From the NCBI GenBank assembly GCA_903847545.1, contig CAINDZ010000173.1, positions 1 through 13,852 of the forward strand: a stretch of 13,852 bases of DNA. Direction: 5' to 3'. Each line of letters begins with the position of its first letter. The stretch's first letter is position 1. The notes under the pieces were generated by a model. The model saw only the letters and a program-made list of their open reading frames with translations. It was not told where the DNA came from and ran no database searches. Of this stretch, positions 7,394 through 13,852 are shown piece by piece. Position numbers and translations under genes: made by a program. The DNA is from an uncultured bacterium (lineage in GTDB: Bacteria; Krumholzibacteriota; Krumholzibacteriia; LZORAL124-64-63).

Positions 7394-8089
7394 ATGACGC
7401 GCAGAATCACGGCGGGACTGGTCGGCGCGCTGCTGTTGGCGGCGGCGCTGGCACACGCGGCGGAACCCAAGGGCACCCTCAGCGCCCCGGACGCCCTGGC
7501 CAAGCTGGCCAAGGGCAACGCCGCCTTCGTGGCCACGACCCTGAAGCATCCCGACCAGACCGAGGCCCGGCGCACCAAGGTCGCCGCGGGCCAGAACCCG
7601 TTCGCGATCATCCTGTGCTGCTCGGACTCGCGCGTGCCGCCCGAGGTGATCTTCGACCAGGGCCTGGGCGACCTGTTCGTCGTGCGCGTGGCGGGCAACG
7701 TGGCCGACGACCTGGGCATCGCCAGCGTCGAGTACGCGGCCGAGCACCTGGGCACGCACCTGGTGGTCGTGCTGGGCCACTCGCGCTGCGGCGCGGTGAC
7801 GGCGGCCGTGAAGGGCGACGCGCTGCCCGGCCACCTGCTGAACCTGATGGAGGCGCTGGAGCCGGCGGTCGCCGCGACCAAGGGGCATGCGGGCGATCCC
7901 GTGGCCAATGCCGTGTGGTCGAACGTCCTGCAGACGGCGGCGCAGCTGCGCGAGAGCAAGCCGATCCTGGCGGAGCTGGTCGAGAAGGGCAAGCTGACGG
8001 TCGTCGGCGCCAACTACGACCTCGACACCGGGGCGGTCGAGTTCTACGAACAGCCGGCGGCGGCGGCCGAGGGCGCGGCGATCCAGTAG
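7394..8089 (+). CDS. Exported beta-class carbonic anhydrase (single domain)
   Basis: A 231-residue product catalysing CO2 hydration to bicarbonate and a proton. ATG at 7394 has GGAGG eight bases upstream. Residues 1-22 form a signal peptide (basic MTRR, hydrophobic stretch, AHA before the mature Ala), placing the enzyme outside the cytoplasm. The beta-CA zinc and active-site residues are all present: Cys76, Asp78 and Arg80 in CSDSRVPPE, and His129 and Cys132 in GHSRCGAV. The segment FVVRVAGNVAD and the downstream EYAAEHLGT are also typical. It is closely related to both domains of the next gene, with the same Cys-to-His spacing, so it belongs to a local duplication family. The following gene starts 100 bases downstream on the same strand, probably in one operon. 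Confidence 0.95.
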   Translation: MTRRITAGLVGALLLAAALAHAAEPKGTLSAPDALAKLAKGNAAFVATTLKHPDQTEARRTKVAAGQNPFAIILCCSDSRVPPEVIFDQGLGDLFVVRVAGNVADDLGIASVEYAAEHLGTHLVVVLGHSRCGAVTAAVKGDALPGHLLNLMEALEPAVAATKGHAGDPVANAVWSNVLQTAAQLRESKPILAELVEKGKLTVVGANYDLDTGAVEFYEQPAAAAEGAAIQ

Positions 8090-8149
8090 GGTTTCCTGAC
8101 AGACTAAAGGGCCGGGGCGCAACGTCGATACGATGGCGAGGCATCTTGT

Positions 8150-8166
8150 GCCCGGCCCGGCCGGGC
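8150..8166 (+). promoter_or_regulatory. GC-rich hairpin between the two carbonic anhydrase genes
   Basis: GCCCGGC (8150-8156) and GCCGGGC (8160-8166) form a 7-bp stem with a 3-base loop, ending 11 bases before the GGAGG of the second gene. There is no U-run. It may tune relative expression or RNA stability within the pair, or be chance in GC-rich DNA. Confidence 0.3.
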
Positions 8167-8189
8167 GGCACCATCACGGAGGCTGGTCC

Positions 8190-9548
8190 ATGCGTTTGCG
8201 AATCCTGATCCCGGCGTGCGCCGTCCTCTGCCTTGCCGCCGGCGGCGCCCTGGCCGCCCACGAGGAAGGCGTCCCGGCCGACGAGGCGCTGGCGCAGATG
8301 CTCGAGGGCAACGGCCGCTTTGTGCAGGGCGTGCCGATCCACCCGGACCAGGACCCGGCGCGCCGGTTCCTGCTGGCGAAGGGACAGGCACCGCTGGCGG
8401 TCGTGCTGTGCTGCTCGGACTCGCGGGTACCGCCCGAGGTGGTCTTCGACCAGGGACTCGGCAGCCTGTTCGTGGTGCGCGTGGCCGGCAACGTCGCGGA
8501 CGAGCTGGGCCTGGCCAGCATCGAGTACGCCGCCGAGCACCTCGGCGCGCGGCTGGTGATGGTGCTGGGACACGAGCGCTGCGGCGCCGTGACGGCCGCC
8601 GTCAAGGGCGGCGAGCTGCCCGGTCACCTGCCGACGCTGATGGAGGCGCTGCAGCCGGCGGTCGCCGGCAGCCGCGGCGCGCCCGGCGATGCCGTCGAGG
8701 GCGCCATCCGCGCGAACGTCGCGCTGACGTCGCAGCAGTTGCGCGACTCGGGCCCGGTGCTGTCGGGCCTGGTCGCGAAGGGCGAGCTGAAGGTGGTCGG
8801 CGCGCGCTACGACCTGGACACGGGCGTGGTCGAGGTCATCGACCCGGCGCCGCGCCCGGCGGCGCTCAGTGCCGAACAGGCGCTGGCGCGGCTGGTCGCC
8901 GGCAACGGCAACTTCGTCGCCGGCACGCCCTCGTTCCCCGACCAGGACCCGACGCGGCGCGGCGCACTGGCCGGCGGACAGGTGCCGTTCGCGATCGTGC
9001 TGTGCTGCTCGGACTCGCGCGTGGCGCCCGAGGTGGTCTTCGATCAGGGCCTGGGCGACCTGTTCGTCGTGCGCGTGGCCGGCAACGTGGCGAACCCGAT
9101 CGGCATCGCCAGCCTGGAGTACGCCGCCGAGCACCTGGGCACGCGCCTGGTCGTCGTGCTGGGGCACGAGCGCTGCGGCGCCGTGACGGCGGCGGTCAAG
9201 GGCGGCGAGCTGCCCGGCCACCTGCCGGCGCTGATGGAGGCGCTGCAGCCGGCCGTGGCCGAGCATCGCGAGGTGCGCGGCGACCCGGTGGAGGGCGCGA
9301 TCCGCGCGAACATCGACCTGACCGTGGAGCAGCTGCGCGAATGCGGGCCGATCCTGTCCGAGCTGGTCGAGAAGGGTGAACTGAAGGTCGTCGGCGCGCG
9401 CTACGACCTGGACTCGGGGGGCGTCGAGTGGATCGAGGCGGCGGGCGCCGAGGCGAAGCCGTCGCACGCGACAGCAGCGGCGCCGCACGCCGCACCGGCG
9501 ATGCACGCAGCGCCCGCGGTTCATGCGACGCCGGCGGCGCACCACTGA
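8190..9548 (+). CDS. Exported tandem two-domain beta-carbonic anhydrase with His-rich tail
   Basis: A 452-residue product. ATG at 8190 has GGAGG seven bases upstream. Residues 1-22 form a signal peptide ending in ALAA. Two complete beta-CA domains follow: about 31-218 (Cys75, Asp77, Arg79, His128, Cys131) and about 229-416 (Cys273, Asp275, Arg277, His326, Cys329). Corresponding residues are exactly 198 apart, so the domains align without gaps through the catalytic core. Both keep every zinc and Asp-Arg dyad residue, so both should be active; the only visible change by the motif is SRVPPE versus SRVAPE. Residues about 417-452 form an Ala/Pro/His tail with six histidines, possibly metal-binding. 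Beta-CAs usually work as dimers, so the fusion may be a covalent pseudo-dimer. A fused double beta-CA is unusual in bacteria. The convergent neighbour ends only 9 bases away. Confidence 0.95.
   Translation: MRLRILIPACAVLCLAAGGALAAHEEGVPADEALAQMLEGNGRFVQGVPIHPDQDPARRFLLAKGQAPLAVVLCCSDSRVPPEVVFDQGLGSLFVVRVAGNVADELGLASIEYAAEHLGARLVMVLGHERCGAVTAAVKGGELPGHLPTLMEALQPAVAGSRGAPGDAVEGAIRANVALTSQQLRDSGPVLSGLVAKGELKVVGARYDLDTGVVEVIDPAPRPAALSAEQALARLVAGNGNFVAGTPSFPDQDPTRRGALAGGQVPFAIVLCCSDSRVAPEVVFDQGLGDLFVVRVAGNVANPIGIASLEYAAEHLGTRLVVVLGHERCGAVTAAVKGGELPGHLPALMEALQPAVAEHREVRGDPVEGAIRANIDLTVEQLRECGPILSELVEKGELKVVGARYDLDSGGVEWIEAAGAEAKPSHATAAAPHAAPAMHAAPAVHATPAAHH
8280..9438 (+). repeat. Internal direct repeat of about 594 bp encoding the two carbonic anhydrase domains
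   Basis: The first copy covers about 8280-8843 and the second about 8874-9437, with a period of 594 bases (198 codons). Long stretches are nearly identical in nucleotides, for example around 8578-8660 and 9172-9254. Parts of the preceding gene (around 7650-7700) match the second copy (around 9044-9090) closely. Confidence 0.85.
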
Positions 9549-9557
9549 AGACGGGCG

Positions 9558-9875
9558 TCAGGAGAGCTTCTTCACCACCGCGGCGATCACGGCCAGGTAG
9601 ACGGCGAACGCGGCGACATAGACGATCGCGCCCACGATGACGCCCGTGATCGCCGCGCGCCGCGATGATCGCGCGCGCAGCGGCGACGCCTGCCGCCACG
9701 CGTACCACAGGGCGAACCCCACGACCGGGAACAGGAACGCCAGCACCGCGATGCCGCCACTGGGCTTGTCGGCCGCAGCCTCGCGCACGATGGGTCCCGG
9801 TCGCGTGACGGCGCACTGCGGGCACGCCGGCACGCCTTCGGACAACTGGGCGCCACAGTGGCTGCAGTAGGGCAT
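9558..9875 (-). CDS. Small zinc-ribbon membrane protein
   Basis: A 105-residue protein starting at ATG 9875, with AAGGAG upstream (spacing about 9). The first 21 residues form a zinc ribbon with Cys4, Cys7, Cys18 and Cys21 (CSHC and CPQC knuckles). Residues about 41-60 and 74-101 are hydrophobic and should be membrane segments, with a basic loop (RARSSRR) between them. This layout is common in small bacterial zinc-ribbon membrane proteins of unknown function. It converges on the carbonic anhydrase gene and has its own good promoter (9924-9952), so it is probably transcribed independently. Confidence 0.85.
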   Translation of the reverse strand: MPYCSHCGAQLSEGVPACPQCAVTRPGPIVREAAADKPSGGIAVLAFLFPVVGFALWYAWRQASPLRARSSRRAAITGVIVGAIVYVAAFAVYLAVIAAVVKKLS

Positions 9876-9923
9876 GCGTCGCAACTCCTTTGTCCCCAGG
9901 GCGCCGGCGATGGGTGCGCCCCG

Positions 9924-9952
9924 AGTATCCCCACCACGCGACCGGAAGTCAA
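9924..9952 (-). promoter_or_regulatory. Sigma-70-like promoter of the zinc-ribbon gene
   Basis: On the minus strand TTGACT (9952-9947) and GATACT (9929-9924) are separated by 17 bases, about 50 bases before the ATG. It shares CGATTGACTTYCGG and the spacing with the promoter at 5349-5377. Confidence 0.7.
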
Positions 9953-10144
9953 TCGGCCCCGACCCGGTCGACAGCGCCGCCGCCCGTGCCAAACGTCCAG
10001 GTCGTCGCCGGCGCCAGGACCTGGTTCGCCAGCCGCGGCCGTGACGACCACGGGCGACCACGGCCCGCGGACGGCAGTACGTTGGCTCCCATCGACATGC
10101 CACGAGGCGCCTCCCCGGCGCGGCAAACGCGCATGCCCTGGCCC

Positions 10145-10173
10145 TGTACATCCGCGCCGGTTTCTCCTACGAT
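10145..10173 (+). promoter_or_regulatory. Possible promoter of the PAS hybrid kinase
   Basis: TGTACA (10145-10150) and TACGAT (10168-10173) are separated by 17 bases; each matches its consensus at 4 of 6. The leader to the GTG at 10343 would be about 160 bases. Confidence 0.33.
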
Positions 10174-10342
10174 GGCCGCAGCCGCGAAACATCTCGCGGC
10201 CACGTCAGTCGCCGGGGCGTTCACGCGCCCCCTCGAGCATGGCAGGTCAGGTGGGCATGAAGGCCACGACATCCCGCTCGCTATCCCCGGTTCTCCGGAC
10301 GGCCCCGGCCGGCAGCCATTGCCCGGCCGAAGGAGGAGGATC

Positions 10343-12745
10343 GTGACGCAATCGTCGCGAACAGGCGCCACCCCCCAGGAAAGCAACGACCCCCACCTCA
10401 CGCTTCACGGCGACGCGGGCTGCGAAGACGCGCTGGCGATGATGCTGCAAAGGGCGGCGGCATTCGAGCACTGCGCGCACGGCATCGCCCTGGGGCAACC
10501 GGGCTCCAACCGGATCATCGCCTGCAATCGCGCCTTCGCCTCGATGCTCGGCGGCACGGCGGATGAGATCTCCGGCCGCCCGATCCTGAGCGTGTATGCG
10601 CCCGAGGAGCACGAGCGGGTCCTGCAGTGCATCGCCGAGGCCGACCGTGTCGGCAAGGTCCGCTACGAGAGCCGCCTGGTCAGGATGGACGGCTCCACCA
10701 TCCCGGCGCAGATGGACGTGGTCACCGTGCGCGACGAGAGCGGGACGGTGCTCTACCGCGTGGCCACGGCGCAGGACATCACCGAACGCAGGCAGGCCGA
10801 GGAAGCGCAGAGGAAGAGCGAGGAGCGCCTGAAGTTCGCGCTGGAGACCAACGAGCTCGGCGCCTGGTCGCTTGATCCCGTCACCCGCGCCGCGACGCGG
10901 ACCCTGGGTCATGCCCGCATCTTCGGCTACGATTCCATCGACGCCGAGTGGGGCCTGGACCAGTTCCTGGCGCACGTCGTCCCTGCAGACCGCGAGCGGG
11001 TCCGGCAGGCCGTCCAGGGCATGCTGCACACGACGGAGAACTGGAGTTTCGAGTGCCGGATCCGGCGCGCCGACGGCGCGGAGCGCTGGATCCTCGTCTC
11101 CGGGGGGCTCGAGCGCGACACCGCGACGGGTTCATCCCGGACCGTCTACGGCATCACGGAGGACATCACCGAGCGCAAGGCGGTCGAGCAGTCGCTGGCC
11201 GAGACCGGGCATTTCCTGCAGAAGCTGGCCGACAGCGTGCCTGCGGCGGTGGCGTACTGGCTGCCCGACCTCACCTGCCTGTTCGCGAACATCCAGGCGC
11301 ACAAATGGTACGGCTGGCAACCGGGCCTCCTGAAGGGCAAGTCGGTGCGCGAGTTCCTCGGCGAGGAGCGCTACCTGGGATCCAGGGAGTACCTGGAGGG
11401 CGTGCTGCAGGGCCGGCCACAGCGGTTCGAGCGCGAACTGGTCATGGGTGACGGCACGGTCATCAACGCATGGGTCCAGTACATCCCGGACATGACGAAC
11501 GGCGTGATCCAGGGCTTCTTCGTGCTGGTGTCCGACGTCACCGAGGTCAAGCGCGCCCAGAAGGCGCAGGGCGAGCTGGCGGTCCAATTGCAGCAGGCCC
11601 AAAAGATGGAAGTCATCGGCCGGCTGGCCGGCGGCATGGCGCACGACTTCAACAACAAGCTGATGGTCATCCTGGGCTTTGCGGAACTCGCCCAGATCAA
11701 CAAGGACAGCCAGCCCCACCTGCTCGAGCAATACCTCGACCAGATTGCCCTGGCCGCTCGCCACTCGCGGGACATCACGATGCAGTTGCTGGCCTTCTCG
11801 CGCCAGCAGGTCGTGACGCCCCAGGTCATCGACCCGAACGGTTGCATCCGCGATGCGCTGAAGTCTCTGGGCCGGATGATCGGCGAGAACATCAGCTGTC
11901 GGCTGGAGGCGGGCGAGGGAACCTGGCCGATCCTCGTCGACCCGGCGCAATTCGACCAGATCATCATGAACATGGCGATCAACGCCCGCGACGCGATGCC
12001 CGACGGCGGCGAGTTCCGCATCCTGACGGACAATGTCGCCGCGGAAGCGCTGCCATGCGAATTGATGTACCCGCTGGAGCCGGGGGACTACGTGCGCGTC
12101 AGCTTCTGTGATTCCGGCTCCGGGATCGACGAGGACACGCTGCCCCACATCTTCGAGCCCTTCTTCACGACCAAGGACAGCGGCAAGGGCACGGGCCTGG
12201 GACTGGCGACGATCTACGGCATCGTCATGCAGAACCAGGGCGGCATCCACGTCAGCACGACGCCGGGCCGCGGCACGCGCTTCGACGTCTACTTCCCGCG
12301 CCGCGACAACGTCGCGGCCCCGGCCGCGGCGAGCGACGAGGCCATGATCAAGGGCTCGGGAACCGTCCTGGTGGTGGAGGACGAGGCGGCGGTGCGGAGC
12401 GTCAGCGCCCGGTACCTGCGCAAGCTCGGCTACCAGACCGTCGAGGCGGCGACGCCGACCGAGGCGCTCACGGTGGCCGCGGACGTCACCGTGGGCCTGG
12501 ACCTGGTGCTGACGGACGTCGTCCTGCCGGAGATGAGCGGGGTCAAGCTGGCGCAGCAGATCTGCGCCCTGCGGCCGGGACTTCCGGTCATCTTTGCCAC
12601 CGGCTACGCCGGCGACCACGACGAGCTTGCCCAACTGGGCTCGGATCGCGTCGTGCTGCAGAAGCCGTTCGACCTGAAGCGGCTGAGCGACGCGCTCAAG
12701 GCGCAGTCCGGCCGGTCGCCGGCAAAGTGCGGCGACGGCGCCTAG
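10343..12745 (+). CDS. Soluble PAS-PAS-PAS hybrid histidine kinase with C-terminal receiver
   Basis: An 800-residue product. GTG at 10343 directly follows a strong AGGAGGAGGA; no ATG near it has a comparable site. There is no signal peptide or membrane segment, so it should be cytoplasmic. Three PAS domains lie at about 37-152, 155-285 and 290-410, the first two ending in the PAC-like DITERR/DITERK. The kinase core has His434 in AHDFNNKL, N-box Asn547 in INARDAMPDGG, DSGSGID, FEPFFTTK and GTGLGLATIYG. The receiver has a VVEDE acidic pair and acceptor Asp725 in TDVVLPEMSG. It closely resembles the second half of the kinase at 1-3449, so the two are paralogues. The ligand sensed by the PAS domains and the downstream partner cannot be read from the sequence. 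No response regulator with an output domain is adjacent. Confidence 0.94.
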   Translation: MTQSSRTGATPQESNDPHLTLHGDAGCEDALAMMLQRAAAFEHCAHGIALGQPGSNRIIACNRAFASMLGGTADEISGRPILSVYAPEEHERVLQCIAEADRVGKVRYESRLVRMDGSTIPAQMDVVTVRDESGTVLYRVATAQDITERRQAEEAQRKSEERLKFALETNELGAWSLDPVTRAATRTLGHARIFGYDSIDAEWGLDQFLAHVVPADRERVRQAVQGMLHTTENWSFECRIRRADGAERWILVSGGLERDTATGSSRTVYGITEDITERKAVEQSLAETGHFLQKLADSVPAAVAYWLPDLTCLFANIQAHKWYGWQPGLLKGKSVREFLGEERYLGSREYLEGVLQGRPQRFERELVMGDGTVINAWVQYIPDMTNGVIQGFFVLVSDVTEVKRAQKAQGELAVQLQQAQKMEVIGRLAGGMAHDFNNKLMVILGFAELAQINKDSQPHLLEQYLDQIALAARHSRDITMQLLAFSRQQVVTPQVIDPNGCIRDALKSLGRMIGENISCRLEAGEGTWPILVDPAQFDQIIMNMAINARDAMPDGGEFRILTDNVAAEALPCELMYPLEPGDYVRVSFCDSGSGIDEDTLPHIFEPFFTTKDSGKGTGLGLATIYGIVMQNQGGIHVSTTPGRGTRFDVYFPRRDNVAAPAAASDEAMIKGSGTVLVVEDEAAVRSVSARYLRKLGYQTVEAATPTEALTVAADVTVGLDLVLTDVVLPEMSGVKLAQQICALRPGLPVIFATGYAGDHDELAQLGSDRVVLQKPFDLKRLSDALKAQSGRSPAKCGDGA

Positions 12746-13350
12746 TCCTTCAGCTTGTCCGCGAACTTCTCGCGCAGCTTCTGGATCTTCGGGTTGATGA
12801 CGACCTGGCAGTAGCCTTGTGTGCGATTGTTGTCGTAGTAGTCCTGGTGGTAGTCCTCGGCGACGTAGAAGGGCGCGTCGCCGGCCAGCTCGGTGACGAT
12901 GCGGCTCTTGAAGACCTTGTCCTTCGTCAGCTCGGCGATCATGGCCTCGGCCTCGGCGCGCTGCGCGGCGTCATGGCAGAAGATGACCGAGCGGTACTGC
13001 GTGCCGACGTCGGCGCCCTGGCGGTTGGGCGTGGTCGGGTCGTGCATCGCGAAGAAGACGGTCAGGATGTCCTTGTAGGTGATGACCGCCGGGTCGAAGG
13101 TGACGCGCACGACTTCGGCGTGCCCCGTCTCCCCCGTGCACACTTCCTTGTAGGTGGCCGGCCCGTCGCCGCCCGCGTAGCCGGACTCGACCTTCTCGAC
13201 GCCCTTCAGGCGCTGGAAGGTGGCGTCCAGGCACCAGAAGCAGCCGCCGCCCAGCACCGCCTGTTGACTCGTCGATCCCGCCATGGCGCCCGTCCCTCCG
13301 CAAGCGACCGCCAGGAAGACCAGGGCGGCCGTGATGGTTGTCTTGCTCAT
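12742..13350 (-). CDS. msrA: Peptide methionine sulfoxide reductase MsrA, exported and probably lipid-anchored
   Basis: A 202-residue enzyme that reduces the S-epimer of methionine sulfoxide in damaged proteins. ATG at 13350 has GAGG seven bases upstream. The leader MSKTTITAALVFLAVAC ends in a lipobox-like LAVAC (Cys17), followed by Gly-rich sequence, so it is probably a lipoprotein and at least exported. The catalytic motif GGCFWC gives Cys37 and also Cys40. SGYAGG, TGETGHAEVV, DPTTPNRQGADVGTQYRS and AEDYHQDYY are all classic MsrA segments. Cys181 in GYCQVVINPK is the likely resolving cysteine. There is no MsrB domain. Its stop codon overlaps that of the convergent kinase. An exported MsrA fits envelope oxidative repair. 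Confidence 0.95.
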   Translation of the reverse strand: MSKTTITAALVFLAVACGGTGAMAGSTSQQAVLGGGCFWCLDATFQRLKGVEKVESGYAGGDGPATYKEVCTGETGHAEVVRVTFDPAVITYKDILTVFFAMHDPTTPNRQGADVGTQYRSVIFCHDAAQRAEAEAMIAELTKDKVFKSRIVTELAGDAPFYVAEDYHQDYYDNNRTQGYCQVVINPKIQKLREKFADKLKD

Positions 13351-13452
13351 GTGTCGACCTCGCCGGCTGCGAACGTGTTGCGCCCCAACATCGCGACGTT
13401 CCGGACGCGCCGCCAGCAGGGGCCGGCGGCGGCCGGTCGGTGGCCGTGGAGC

Positions 13453-13460
13453 TATATTAT
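13453..13460 (+). promoter_or_regulatory. TATATTAT -10-like box upstream of the small exported ORF
   Basis: TATATTAT lies 14 bases before the GGGAGG ribosome site of the ORF at 13487. The same AT patch reads CATAATATAG on the minus strand and could serve msrA. No convincing -35 is seen on either side. Confidence 0.3.
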
Positions 13461-13486
13461 GCCCCACCACGTCGGGAGGTTCCGGC

Positions 13487-13680
13487 ATGGCACATCGATC
13501 CCTGACGGCGGGCTTCGCCGTGCTGCTGTCGGCCTGGGCGAGCGGCCTCGGTGGGGACGCGGGCGGCGATGCCTACGCCGCGGCCCGGGCGGCGCCTGGG
13601 AGTCCCGCGCGGTGCTGGCGGTCAGGTTCGTCCCGCTGACCGGCGAGGGTGTCGGGTCGGTGCGCAATTTTGCGGATTGA
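13487..13680 (+). pseudogene. Small exported protein, apparently frameshifted
   Basis: ATG at 13487 has an excellent GGGAGG seven bases upstream. It encodes a signal-peptide-like start (MAHRSLTAGFAVLLSAWASG). Frame 1 then turns into a low-quality Pro/Arg/Ser stretch and stops at 13639 after 50 residues. An overlapping frame reads GGAWESRAVLAVRFVPLTGE and continues to a TGA at 13678-13680, one base before the repeated palindrome. A single shift around 13585-13600 would join them into a protein of about 63 residues. I therefore suspect a frameshift (real, programmed, or a sequencing error). The product is not recognised. The conservative alternative is a 50-residue ORF at 13487-13639. Confidence 0.4.
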
Positions 13681-13681
13681 T

Positions 13682-13701
13682 GACTTGCGCCGGCGCAAGT
13701 C
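13682..13701. repeat. Perfect 20-bp palindrome, copy 2
   Basis: GACTTGCGCCGGCGCAAGTC, identical to the core at 5471-5490. It lies one base after the TGA at 13680 and about 30 bases before the promoter for guaA, so it may separate the two transcription units. Confidence 0.85.
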
Positions 13702-13732
13702 CGGGGCCCGCAGCACGGGCGCCGATGCCCGG

Positions 13733-13761
13733 TTGTGGATCGGCCGCACCTCTGCTACATA
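13733..13761 (+). promoter_or_regulatory. Promoter of guaA with extended -10
   Basis: TTGTGG (13733-13738) and TACATA (13756-13761) are separated by 17 bases. A TGC directly before the -10 provides the TGn extended-10 motif. The predicted start is about 40 bases before the guaA ATG. Confidence 0.6.
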
Positions 13762-13808
13762 TGCCATGCACGGCCCGCGCTCCCGCCATCCAGCCCACAG
13801 GACGGACC

Positions 13809-13852
13809 ATGAAGCACGACGTGATCGCCGTCATCGACTTCGGCGGCCAGTA
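13809..13852 (+). CDS. guaA: GMP synthase (glutamine-hydrolysing), first 14 codons only
   Basis: ATG at 13809 has AGGA about eight bases upstream. The readable start, MKHDVIAVIDFGGQY, matches the N-terminus of the class I glutamine amidotransferase domain of GuaA, where VIDFGGQY begins the first strand. GuaA converts XMP to GMP with glutamine-derived ammonia. The rest is outside the window, so the call rests on this motif; another class I amidotransferase is less likely. Confidence 0.75.
   Translation, partial: MKHDVIAVIDFGGQ

Larger units (their letters stand above)
9876..10342. other. Divergent intergenic region, no convincing gene
   Basis: These 467 bases separate the zinc-ribbon gene (minus) from the soluble kinase (plus). 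Open frames cross it on both strands, but the products are low-complexity and lack domains or ribosome sites. The promoter of the zinc-ribbon gene occupies 9924-9952 and a weaker plus-strand promoter candidate lies at 10145-10173. I see nothing else in it. Confidence 0.6.

Noticed and set aside
7608..9545. Minus-strand open frame of 645 codons across both carbonic anhydrase genes
   Set aside because: Antisense shadow that looks repetitive only because the coding strand holds three copies of the same domain.
9550..9559. GACG-GG-CGTC mini-hairpin between convergent stops
   Set aside because: Stem of four pairs with a two-base loop and no U-run; too weak to call a terminator.
11132..12634. Minus-strand open frame of 500 codons
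   Set aside because: Antisense to the PAS kinase, no recognisable domain.
12727..13680. Plus-strand open frame of 317 codons
   Set aside because: Most is antisense to msrA; only its last about 30 codons look real and are treated with the small ORF at 13487.

Overview
The window is high-GC bacterial DNA (a 60-base sample at 8701-8760 has 45 G/C). It comes from a Gram-negative-type organism: several products carry export signals, MsrA has a lipoprotein-like leader, and the carbonic anhydrases look periplasmic. The phylum cannot be fixed from the sequence; a soil or aquatic lineage rich in hybrid histidine kinases, or an uncultured lineage, would fit. No rRNA, tRNA, transposase, integrase or CRISPR array was seen.

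Layout, left to right. (1) 1-3449 (-): a very large hybrid kinase, cut by the left edge, with two complete histidine-kinase cores and two receiver domains behind a KdpD-like membrane segment. (2) 3450-3833: spacer. (3) 3834-5237 (-): an exported beta-propeller protein with LVIVD-type repeats, clearly lower in GC than its neighbours, with its own strong sigma-70-like promoter. (4) 5525-7195 (-): a YidE/AspT-family membrane transporter. (5) Divergent from it across a short AT-rich region, 7394-8089 and 8190-9548 (+): an exported single-domain beta-carbonic anhydrase, then an exported two-domain beta-carbonic anhydrase with a His-rich tail. (6) 9558-9875 (-): a small zinc-ribbon membrane protein, with a promoter very like that of the propeller gene. 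(7) 10343-12745 (+): a soluble PAS-PAS-PAS hybrid kinase, related to the second half of the first kinase. (8) 12742-13350 (-): exported MsrA, whose stop codon shares a CTAG with the kinase stop. (9) 13487-13680 (+): a small exported protein that seems frameshifted. (10) 13809 onward (+): the first codons of guaA, preceded by a good promoter.

The most interesting unit is the centre (5525-9548). A YidE/AspT-type anion transporter faces two exported carbonic anhydrase genes that together hold three near-identical catalytic domains. This is a candidate inorganic-carbon, pH or CO2-handling module at the cell envelope; that function is inference. Two related hybrid kinases flank the region but neither carries an output domain, so no regulatory link can be shown. 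A perfect 20-bp palindrome occurs twice in intergenic DNA near gene 3' ends and is probably a genome-wide repeat or terminator element.
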